From positions 11,320,400 to 11,384,399 of the forward strand of contig OZ025211.1 in NCBI GenBank assembly GCA_964019055.1: a DNA stretch of 64,000 nt. The letters run 5' to 3'. Source of the stretch: Anthopleura xanthogrammica (lineage: Eukaryota > Cnidaria > Anthozoa > Actiniaria > Actiniidae). Position numbers and translations under genes: made by a program. Under the pieces are notes generated by a model, which made no database searches, had not been told where the DNA came from, and was given only the letters and a program-made list of their open reading frames with translations. Positions 19,902 through 31,900 of this stretch are shown here, piece after piece (the first letter of the stretch is position 1; each line of letters starts with the position of its first letter).

Positions 19902-22900
19902 ATGAGTATGTACAGGTTTTTGTTAGAATCATTAGTGATTCTCGCTGTGGTGACCGGTTTTCATAAAAGCAAAGTCAATAGTTCGACAAGGTAAGTTTAA
20001 TCATTCAAACTAGATTCTGTTAAGGAGTTTGTCAGTTAAATTTTTTTTTTACAGAGTTTAAAACTGAAATGATAAACAATATCTAACTACCGAATCAACG
20101 TTGAAAAGCTTACCCATAGAAGATGATGTATTATTAGACAATGCATAGCCAATGTGACTCATCAGGGTTTCCTCACTTCCTCCGATTGCTTTATTGCCCT
20201 TTTGCAAGTGACGTCAAAGCAGCTCAATTTGGAGGACAAAACAAAAGAATTTGAGAATTGGAAACCTATGCTTCTGTCCTTCAAATTGAGCCGCATTCCG
20301 AAGTGAGCTGCAAAGAGTCTGTCGCTAATTTTAAATTCTTTCTCCCTCGAGGTTGCATGCTAACACGACGGCACTGAACCTCGGATAGGTTCAAGATATA
20401 TATATATATATATATATATATATCTGGATGTGTCTATTTTGACGGTAAAGTGCTCAATACATTGACATGTAGAGCGTTATAGATTATAGATTGTAGATAG
20501 ATCAAAGACAAGACATAACTTTTGCTGTTACTCGGAGTTTCACGCTTACGCGATCTTCAGACAGTCTTTAATAAAGAATAATCCATACTGTAATCTATAT
20601 ATACCTGAGGCGCTATAATCTATAATTGGAGTATTGTTATGTATTTACAATAGTGCTATTGTTCTATCAAGGTGCGATAATTTATGTTATCCGGCTTAAG
20701 TAATATTTGTTTTCGTGGCGGCATTTTGAAATAAGTTCTGATCTTTTGTTGAGAAGGTTGGCTTTATCTGCTTTAATAATGTTCAATTTTTCTGCTGAGC
20801 AGAGATTGCATTTCTTAGAAATATTATTGTAGGCTTTTGCTGAGGTGATGATTGACCATTTGATGTTGTAAATTTTCTTGTTGTCTTGAAGTGTCCAGAT
20901 GTGTTTTGATAGTTCAGTACTGTTGGCGTATTTTCTGTTTCGGAAAGATAGCTTGTGTTGCGTATACCGTTGTTTAAATGTTCCTTCTGTTAGTCCGATG
21001 TAGTTTTTTGCGGGTATGTCGTCTTCTGTGGTTACTCGTGCGTTGTACACTATGCTGGTTGTGAGGCAGTTGTTTTCTAGTGGGTCTTGGTCTTTTTTTT
21101 CGGCAGTTGCAGTCGTTCTGTGAAGAGGTTGCGGGGCTGTTGTTAGTTATTTTCTTGTTGTGTTTGTTGATTATGCTTGTCATATTTTCCATGCAATGGT
21201 AGCTGACTTTAACGTTGTTCTACATTTCAATGTATTGAGCACTTTACCGTCAGAATAGACACATCCAGATATATATATATATATATATACCTCACATTTT
21301 ACTATTCACATTGTACTTCTTGTTAAAGAAAGACTTAAAGCAAATTACAGTTACAAGATTTTAAAATGGTATCTTTTTTTCTTGCTTAGTCACGTGTGCT
21401 CAGCAGATTATTACGTAACAAGCTACTATTCAAGATTGACTTCCGGATGGGGTTACAAAAAATATTATACTTCATGCGGTTTCCTATGGCTCAAACGATG
21501 TTCACGGTCTGTGTAAGTATTCTACCACTAGTTCTGACATGGAAGGGATAGTTAGAATCAAATCGTGTTGCATTTTGGGGTCTAAGCCGAAGTAATTTTA
21601 ATTCTTTTAATTCTTTTAATTATTAAAATATGTAGAACTTACAATCCTTCGACATAACCTACTGGCCCCTGGCCTACTGACTTAACCACCTTATGATCAA
21701 CTCACATAATAATATTGACATCCTTTTGCTTGACACGAAATAGAAGTACCATTTTGGGATTGAAAATTTGACTGAACACCCCGCATAGCAACCAGGTACT
21801 TACAGCCAGGTGATCTTAGTAAAAATATCAACCAATCAGAATCGAGAAGATTTGCAAAACTGAGGTGTCATCCTTAGTAGCCTGGCGACTCGAGAAACAG
21901 TTATTTCTTTATTTTATTTCGCACTCAAAAATGAATGTCATAGAAAATGTATACAAAACATAAGCTTACCGACTTATGCGCAATCAGCTGAAAATAGTTC
22001 AATCACCAAACAAAGAGTTATTTTTACATTCATAAAATTTTTTACTCTGGTCCAGAAATTCAACAGGTTTATCTACGCGTCTTTTTCGTCTTATAAATGA
22101 TTTCTGTTGGTCCAGCAAATCAACAAACTGATTGTTACTGTTATTTCTTTTTTCGTAAATACTTTAAATTTAAAAGGGACGATTTTCCAACCAAACAAAG
22201 ATGGCGGACAGTTTTCACATTTTATCTTCCCTACATAATATTTATGGGAATCCTGTGGCGCGCGCTGATTGGATGAGAAAAAGTCTTTTGTTTTCTATCC
22301 AATCAGAAAAAAAATATTTAGAAATACCTACGTATTTCAAATTACTTTGCAATTCCACTGCTCTAAGCCAATGAAATTGCAGAAATTTCTTATAAGTTAT
22401 ATTATGACTTTCATGAAATCACGCAAATTAATTGAGGATAAGAATATTTTGGATCCGAATGACGTTACTGAATTCGAATGTGCACGCTCGTGATGTGTTC
22501 TCTCATAAGCTTCACGCTCTCAACCAATCAGAACGCGATATTTATAACTGTTAGTGGTTATTTTATGGTTAGGGATTGGAGACTGATGTGAGATTTTTTG
22601 TTCGCGAATGAAATCAATGCAAGCGCACATTTTGTATACTGGACGTGGCCTGCTATACAATAAATTGAAAGAAATCAAATCGAATGGTGTTTACGTTTAC
22701 GTCTTCGTTTATTTTTATAACTTCAGACGTACCAGAAGAAACTACTACGTTCTTGAAACGAGCAGAACAACTGACACGAGATACTACTGCTGTTCAGGAT
22801 GGCGATCTGTAGGTGGAAATCGCTGCTCAATACGTAAGTAATATGCAATGTTTTAGTTTTCATTTGTTTGTCTTGTATTATGTGTACATATTTCAGTGAC

Positions 22901-25900
22901 GGATTTAGGGGGTGGACACAGGGTGTCGGTGATCCTCCGTCTTTCTAGCTTGGAATTGGTTGGTTAGTATAGCCGGCAAAAGGTATATTATCCCCCCTAC
23001 TCATAATAGTATAGATCCGCCCCAGTATTTTGAGTATTGAAATAGCTGATCTGTGGTTTGTAGATTGTGAGTAGAATGCATTTTGTTCGAGAGATGACAA
23101 GTGCCTGGTTTCGGTCCATTTGCATGGGTGCGGCGTCTGACCTGGGCCTTAGACAGACATATTTTAATTTATTAGCTATGTCAGGGGTTGAATTTAAATT
23201 GGGGATACCACCCTGTTTTCTTCTCCAGCCAATTCTCTCAACTTTTTTTCTCCATTTTTTCTCAAATTTAACTTACTTTCTTGTAATAGTAAAAAAATAT
23301 TTTTGTGTTTTCTGTATGTGGCAAATTCTAATAAACTAAACTAAGTGAAGAAACCTCTTTCCTCTTTCCGATGTATTAGATCAAACTCAAGCTAGTTTTC
23401 CCCTAACAAATTATTCATATTTATTAGGGGAACGTTTACTGAATGCTAGACTAAAAGAGAAACCATGCCAAAATAGCAATCTATATTTCCAATTCAATTT
23501 CGTTGTTTAAACAGCAATTTGCACAAGTGGTTGTGTTCATGGGAGATGCACAGCCCCGGACACATGTACCTGCAACAGCGGATGGACAGGAAGCAGATGC
23601 AACAAAGGTAAAGCCACGTGCACCTCAACTTTCAAATTAATACCAACAAATATATTCTATTAATTATGGGTATGAAAATCTTTGCCTATTTCTCTGTTTC
23701 ATACTTTACGAAGACAGAGAATACTAAGACCATAGTTTATGGAGTGTAGTCGATTGGAAACCTATTCTAGGTTTTTGTTCGACTTTTTTATATGACGTTG
23801 ACCGTGCACAGAGTAGGAAAAGTTGCAGCGTTTGTTCATAGTAAATTAAGGAATACAGACATTTTTTTTCTCAAAAATGTTTTAAAATAGGTAGTATTTG
23901 TTAATGAATCCTTTATGATAGAGATTATTTGTTTATTGAAAAAGAAATCACCCTTTTTGTACGTTTTCTTATTTATCATCTAGAAACTGAACTGTATCTG
24001 CGCAGAATCATTTATCCTCTTCTTTGTAATCTTAGAACGAAAATTTTACTCTTTCAAAATGTTCGTACATAAAAATAGTACGGGAACTAGTATTTTCAGC
24101 TATACTTACTTTGGTTCATTGTGCACGGTCAATGTCACGTGATGGTACATTTCAACATTTCTCACCAAACAAAGGCCTAGGACAATAGGTTTCCAAACCA
24201 TTCCACTCCATTAACTAGTATGCTAAGATGTAATCATCTTTCTTATCTAAAGTCATCTTTCTGTTATCTTATTAGATGTGAACGAGTGTTTATCTTCCAT
24301 TGATGGATGCCAGCAGCAATGCATTAACACTGTAGGCTCATTCATTTGTAATTGTTACCGTGGATACTATAAGCCTCCATCATCTACAAAAACTTGTCGA
24401 GGTTGGTCAAAAATCTAACTGTATAATAATAGTTGTTGAGTTTGGCCTTGTATAACTTCAGTAGGGCATTGCATACCACTGATGATGGACGAGAGTCCGA
24501 AAACTAGGGAATAAATAAAAATATTTTGCTCTTTTTTGGCTAGTCTTAACATGGGACTCTTGTCCTGTTGACTATGCCCTCAATTAGATATTTGTATTTA
24601 CATCTAGTTGTAAAGGTAATAAATAAAAAAAATTAAAAGTTAAAATTTTAAGATTTCATCTAACGTAATCCTTAACGAAAAAATTAGTTAATGATCTAGT
24701 AGAATCACAATATAGATCTAGATTGACTCCCCAAAGAAATTTCCCCTATTTAAATATTTCATTGATTTAAAAAAAAAAGTTTTAATCAACTCCATTCTCT
24801 CTGTTCGAAAAGATTATAATGAATGTACAAGGAGCAGCTCCCCGCCATGTACTTGTGCATCTCGTCTCAAACTCTGCCAAGCTACTTGTACCAATAGCCC
24901 AGGAAGTTATCGGTGTTCATGTTCCAAAGGGTTTAAAAAAATGACGTCCAGAAATATTTGCCAAGGTAAGAAAGAACTAGCTGCATGGGCATATTGGATT
25001 TAAAGTAAGTAGTAACACCACATACTCACAATAGAGACGAAAAAAAAAGTAGCCATTGAGCAATGGACTACTTCGACGATGCGGCGGCCATCTTGAATCT
25101 GAATTAATGAAAATAACATTTTACGAGATGCCCGAGGTATACGTAGGATCTGATGAAGAAAAAAAACAAATCCTGGGTTTCTCTGGCCCTATCATGCTGG
25201 TTAAGTGACAAGCATTTCATTTTTCTACGTAGTATCAGTCATTATATTCACATCTTGAATCGCAATGCATTATGGGGCGTCCAGGGGGCAAAAGAAAACA
25301 AAAATGTCGGATAAAATAGAGAGTTTCGTTTATTTGTCTTTCTTTCATGCCCATCTTCTTAATTCATCTCTTGTCAAGTTGTCTAGGGGTGAAACGTTAA
25401 TTCAAATCGACGCCATAAGTATAACAAAGATTTGTATATTTGCCCCCTACCAAAATGGCCGCCGTATCGTCGAAGTAGTCCATTTGATTTCATAAAGGAA
25501 ATTATGAAAATTTGACAGTTGAATATGTACATAATTATAACTATTATTTTAAGGTGTCTCCAAGCAGTTATTTTTGAGTCACACTTCCCTTTTCGAATCC
25601 GCTTTTATATTCTCTTACTTTAGCTCAATGAATCTGAATTTTACATCAGATGTTAGACTTGAATGAAAGTTTTGAACGATGGTCTTTTTTTGTTAATCAG
25701 TGTTTCTATAGCAACGATAAATAAACTTTTCAAAAAACAATTTTTCCCAAATATCTTTCGAAATTGCAATTGGGCTACTCTCTAGATGCGAATAATTGCA
25801 CTATACTCTACACAGTGTAGCACACTAAATGGAAAACTTTTAAGAAAAGTTTCAAGAAAGAATACACTTGAACTATTCAAAGATGTTTATTTAAAGTATA

Positions 25901-28900
25901 ACAAATTGAAATATTTTCTTTTCTTAAATTAAAGACGTAAATGAATGTTCTGGTTACACCAACAAGTGTGGGAAAAAAGAACACTGCATAAACACCCTTG
26001 GAGGTTACAGTTGTATCTGTTTCCATGGATACAAACGAAAGTCAAGTCGATCTGTCTGTGAAGGTAGGTTAATAGCTAAAACCGTTAGGCATACTTACCG
26101 GTATGGTAACATGGTCACCTGTATAGTGCTCCTGCAAATTCAGCTGACTGCAATCTCTTCTATATACTTACAAAAAAAAATATTTAAATTTAATTCAGAT
26201 ATAAACGAATGCAAGACTAACAATGGCGAATGTGAACACATTTGTATAAACATCCCTGCTTCAAGACGGTGTATGTGTAGGAGGGGCTACCGTTTGGATA
26301 GTAACGGTAGATCATGCACTGGTGAGTTATACATTTCACTATGACGTCATGTACGTAGCTTGTTTATGAAGGGGACAGAATAGCAAAGAATTTGGACTAA
26401 TTTCTACTCTGCAGCTGAATAGCAGATATCAGAGTTACACTCCGTTGCCTTGTCTTATTAGCTTGTCGAACTCGAACTCGAACTCGAAGCGTAGTAAATC
26501 TCTTATCCTACAATATATACGGCATTGGGTCGCTAGCATTGATTTTCTAAGTTCTAAAAAAAAAATTTTTTACCGTTTTCTTTGTGTTCTTGCTGTTTTG
26601 TTCCCCTTTAATGACTTAAAAAGAAAAAATAAGTAAAACATTGCTTGAATGTCATTTCATGACCTTACTATTTTAATCATATCTTTCTTGGTGTTTTAAC
26701 TACAGGGCTCCTGTTGAAAGCAGAGGCATAAGCCACTAACTAAACTATCCTGTAGTTTATTTCATTTTAAATAAAGGTTTCTATCTATCTATCAATTAGT
26801 CTATTTCTTCTCTATTTTTTTCTCTTTAAAGATATAAATGAGTGTCGTGAAAGGACACATAGATGCCAATACGGATGTAGGAATACGAAGGGCAGCTTTA
26901 CATGTCACTGTGGTCGTGGATACGAATTGAACTCTGACAAAAGGACTTGTTCAGGTACCTTATCGGATATCTCCTAGCAGCTCAAAATTAATTTTCGAAT
27001 AAACCTGTTCAAATCCTAAATATGCGAGTGGTTTTTTAAAACGCGATACGAACGATACATTTCTTGGTATATAGGAATAAAAATAATGTACCATAAGCAT
27101 GTGACCATATAATGTACCTACACAGTAAATCGGATAGGGCGGTTTTGGCCCCAAAAATGGGGCCAAAATTTTGACCCTATAGTGGCCCCCTTAAAGTAGG
27201 GCTATTTTGGCACTATCGGTAGGGGCCATTTTTTAGCTCTGATTTTGGGGCTGTTTTAGCCCCTTATTTGGGGCTAAATTCTGATCCTAAAATGACCCCT
27301 TGTGAAAAGGGCCATTTTGGCACTTTGGAAATTGGAGCTATTTTAGCTCTGATGATGGGGCTATTTTAGCCCTTAAGTGGGGCTAAATTCTGACCCTAAA
27401 ATGGCCCCTTGTGAAAAGGGCTATTTTGGCACTTTGGAAATTGGAGCTATTTTAGCTCTGATGTTGGGGCCTTTTTAGCCCTTAATATTAGGACCGTTTT
27501 TTGGCCCAATTTTATAGGGGCCAATTTAGCCAATGTCTAGAGCCAATTTTTGACCCGGATACCGCCCTCTTTTGACGGGGCCGTTTTAGCCCTTAATATT
27601 AGGGCCGTTTTTTGGCCCAATTTTAAAGGGGCCAATTTATCCCATGTCTAGAGCCACTAAATGATCCTGAAACCGCCTTTTTTGCTCCATAATCGGTGTA
27701 GTCATTTTTATTCATATTAAAATAACTGTTGAAAACTTGTTTACAGTGTAACCATGATTAAATAAAAATAGCAATCACGATCAGAGACAAAAGCGAATTT
27801 TCAATTTAGTCAAAAACCTAAAAAAACCTAATTATCTGAAAACATTGTATATTCTTTATATTATGAGTATATCAGTTTATACTTGCAAGTAGCTGCTACT
27901 CCTTTACACTACATGACTGTATGTAGTCAATTGCTGCTCCATATATAATGTGTAATCTCCATCTCTAAGTAGAAGCAAACAAAACCATGAGCTTAAAAAG
28001 TATTGAAAAAGCGAAACCACAGATAATTATAGGCAATTCTACACAATTCACCGGCTTCTATTATCAAAAATTAACCCTAAAAAAGCATTTGAAGCTCCTT
28101 GAAGTTTATTATTACAGTTGTAAACTTTTAAAGGCAAAGGACAAAGGTTCGGCTAAAATAATCTACTCACCGATAATTCAGCCTTCTTCAAGGAAAAAAA
28201 CTGATCCAAAATGACCTTGAACATCTTTAGTGCCGTTCTTCTGAGTTTCAGTCAATATTCTTACCCAAATGGGTTTAAAAGAATCACATAAATAAACTAT
28301 TGTTCGCCATGTCGTTGGCCATGCTTCTTGAAAATGGCGGGCTTTGAAATGCCTTCCCCGCTAAGAATCATGATCTTTCGGGACGCAATGAATAATGGGA
28401 TCATTTTTTCGGGCAGGTTTGCATTTCATATACGTTATTGGCTATACAATCAAATGATATTTACTCAAATTGCTTTTTCGCTACGGCAAAGTTTGTAATT
28501 TATCTATTTCAAAAAAATATTTGCACGATCGGTTCAAAATAAAAAACAAATTTAGACAAGATATGTATGGAGCCAAAATGGCCCCCTGGATTCTAAAATA
28601 GCACCTTGGTTTCCATTTTACAGATTTTAGCCCATGATAGAACCAGAACAGCTTTATATATAGGATATGATATTATAATTAACCTTTTCTTTTATATGGT
28701 AACCCGATTAGCAAATAGTAAACTTAAACAGCCCTTTGGGCCAAAACAGCCCTAAATGTAATAGGGCCAAAATGGCTCCCGCAAACTGAAATAGCCCCTC
28801 GTCCCATTTTGGCCAGCCTTTGGGCCAAAACAGCCCTAAATGTAATAGGGCCAAAATGGCTCCCGCAAACTGAAATAGCCCCTCGTCCCATTTTGGCCAG

Positions 28901-31900
28901 CCTTTGGGCCAAAACAGCACTAAATGTTATGAGGCCAAAATGGCTCCTTCAAACTAAAATAGCCCCTCGTCCCGTTGTGGCCAGCCTTTGGGCCAAAACA
29001 GCACTAAATGTTATGAGGCCAAAATGGCTCCTTCAAACTAAAATAGCCCCTCGTCCAGTTTTGGCCAGCCTTTGGGCCAAAACAGCACTAAATGTAATAG
29101 AGCTAAAATGGCTGTGGCAGAGCCAAGATAGCTTCTTATTCTGTTCTGGCCTACCCTTTGGCCAAATCAACACTAAATGTCAGAAGGCCAAAATAGCTCT
29201 TGTAATCTAAATTGGCCCCTTATACCATTTTGGCCTTCCATGGGGCCAAAACAGCACTTGATGTCAGAGGGCCAAAATAGCTCTTGTAATCTAAATTGGC
29301 TCCTTATACCATTTTGGCCTTCCATGGAGCCAAAACAGCACTTGATGTCAGAGGGCCAAAATAGCTCTTGTAATCTAAATTGGCTCCTTATACCATTTTG
29401 GCCTTCCATGGGGCCAAAACAGCACTTGATGTCAGAGGGCCAAAATAGCTCTTGTAATCTAAATTGGCCCCTTATACCATTTTGGCCTTCCATGGGGCCA
29501 AAACAGCACTTGATGTCAGAGGGCCAAAATAGCTCTTGTAATCTAAATTGGCTCCTTATACCATTTTGGCCTTCCATGGGGCCAAAACAGCACTTGATGT
29601 CAGAGGGCCAAAATAGCTCTTGTAATCTAAATTGGCCCCTTATACCATTTTGGCCTTCCATGGAGCCAAAATGACACTAGATGTAATTCTATCAAATTTA
29701 CACTTGGACAGCCAAGATAGATTTTTCCCTTGATTTGGCCTAGTTGAGGGGGCCAAAATAGTACCGATAGACCCATACCAAAATAGCTTTTGTAGGGCCA
29801 TAATGGTATTTTGTTCCATTTTAGCCCTCTTCAGGGCCAAAATAGCACTAGTCTAAAAAAGCCAAAATGGCTCTCTGGGGCCAAATTGTGTACCTTTCGG
29901 AATAATAAAAAAATGCTAGTCAGTTGACCACTCAACAACAGTTATAATAGAATCTACAGCACGATATCAACTGATCCTTTTGAGGCTTAATGCCATTTTG
30001 AATATTCTATCCCGGTTAGCCTCGGTATTGTGTAAGAATTTGTGCAAGAATGCTTTCTGATTGGCTGTATTTTCTATGGTGTGGGATAAATAGTTGTATA
30101 CGTTTTGGATTTAGACGATATAAACATTTATCCATTTATCCAAAATTATTGAATTGTTATATTCCAGACGTCAACGAATGTACACGCTATAAAGGTAGAT
30201 ATGTTCCGTTATCAACCTGCCAACAGATATGTACGAATACAGATGGAAGTTATACTTGTGGATGTAGACGCGGGTTTAAGATCCAGCAAGACAGGAGAAG
30301 TTGCAGAGGTTTGTGAAGAATCATTATGCCATTAGACTTCTAAAAGCTTAGATTAATAATTTAGTGCTTTAATGATTATTTACTAACAGATTTCCGATGG
30401 TTTAGAGTGGTATACCCTCTTATTTACCACGATATGACGTCCGTCAAAAGTTGGTCAAAATGTTATGTACTCACGAGGCGTAGCCGAGTGGGTACATAAC
30501 TAATTTTCACCAAAGTTTGAAGTCATATCGTGGTAAATAAGAGGACATACCATAACAAAGTCAAATAATAGATCCAAAAACGAAGAAGAAATTTGAAAGA
30601 AAAAACCGTTCGAAGCGCGCACTGGCTCAGTGCACGAGCGATTCGTCATTCTATCGGTATGTCCTCTTATTTACCACGGCTCTCGACCAATATAGCGCGC
30701 GAGGAATTTCACAGTTATGGTAAAAAGAATATTTGAATGATAAATATACTTTTCCTAGATATCGATGAATGCAAAACGCGGGGACACTGGTGTGGCCAGA
30801 TATGCATCAACGCAGTAGGCAGTTATATTTGTAGCTGCAAGGCCGGATATGAACTCAAATCAGATGGGAAATCATGTAGAGGTAGGTTTTCGTAGGGGAA
30901 GGTAGCGGCAATTACCGAAAACGGTCTTGAAACCAATTTTGTTTTATTCTGCTCTTGATAACATTATTAAGCATCAAGACTATGCATTTTTCGATCGTGA
31001 AGGAACAAGTTTAAGCGGTGAAAATGGCTAAAAAGTTGGTGATTTTCTTTGTTTTTGAATACATTTTTTGTCGGTTTCAGTTGAAGAGCGCGCGCTGCTG
31101 ACGCTATCTCACGTCATTGAGCGCGCGCTCAGAGTTTTTTCTTGGGATTTTCAATGTCGGACGGCAAAGTTTGTAAGATTTTTCATGTATATTATTAACA
31201 AGTAATCATATGGTTTCTCGTTCAATTTGGGATAATTCGCACTCGTGTGTTTTTCAAAGAGCTCAAATTGCACTAGACCGACGGTCTCGTGCAATTTGAA
31301 CTCTTTGAAAAACACACTCGTGCAAATTAATCCCAAATTGAACTCGAAACCATATGATTACCTATGGGAGGTTTCACGCGTGACGTATTTCCGGTGGCAA
31401 ATAGAAGCTGGCCGTCAAATTTTATCACTCCTGGTTGGAAAAGACGGCAAATTTGTTCTTGTAAAGTCTATAGAATTTTGCAAAAAAACATAAGTTTAAA
31501 ATACTTGTGTGGTTTTCATTTTATTATTTTCGAAAAGCGAAAAGCACGTTTGAACTATCACTGAAAGCACAGAAGTCATGTCTGTCTTAAAGTTAACCAA
31601 AACAATTTTTCGTCTTCACCGAAAGAAGATTTGCGAAGCCATTTTGTGGTCGTAGCTCTGAGAAGAAGTGGCTTAAAGACCAGAAAAACTTGATTGCACT
31701 GCAAAAATAGTCCTTCAGTTCCATAGAAAACACTTCATAGAAGGTACATTCATTGATGTTAACTAAGATTTCCTAAAAACATCGACACAAAAATGCGTAA
31801 AACTCTCGATACGGTAATACAAAAGAGGGTCGCCATTTTGAGATATTGAGATATTTGGACAGAAATACTTGAACTGTGGTTGTTTTTTGGTGTTTTTACT

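Larger units (their letters stand above)
20396..21291 (-). mobile_element. Penelope-like retroelement remnant between inverted ends
   Basis: (TA)n tracts flank an inverted repeat of about 50 bp (TCTGGATGTGTCTATT...ACGGTAAAGTGCTCAATACATTG and its complement at 21,219-21,271). The inside holds a broken GIY-YIG endonuclease on the minus strand and, downstream of it, a hammerhead-like fold. Only the endonuclease end remains; no reverse transcriptase is present. It lies in the first intron of gene B. Confidence 0.8.

Noticed and set aside
27987..28214. 75-codon frame in the centre of the foldback element
   Set aside because: AT-rich, no recognisable domain, no paralogue or splice support.
28708..29840. 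Six overlapping open frames in the 84-bp satellite
   Set aside because: The unit length is divisible by three, so frames stay open on both strands; no start context, splice logic or domain supports coding.
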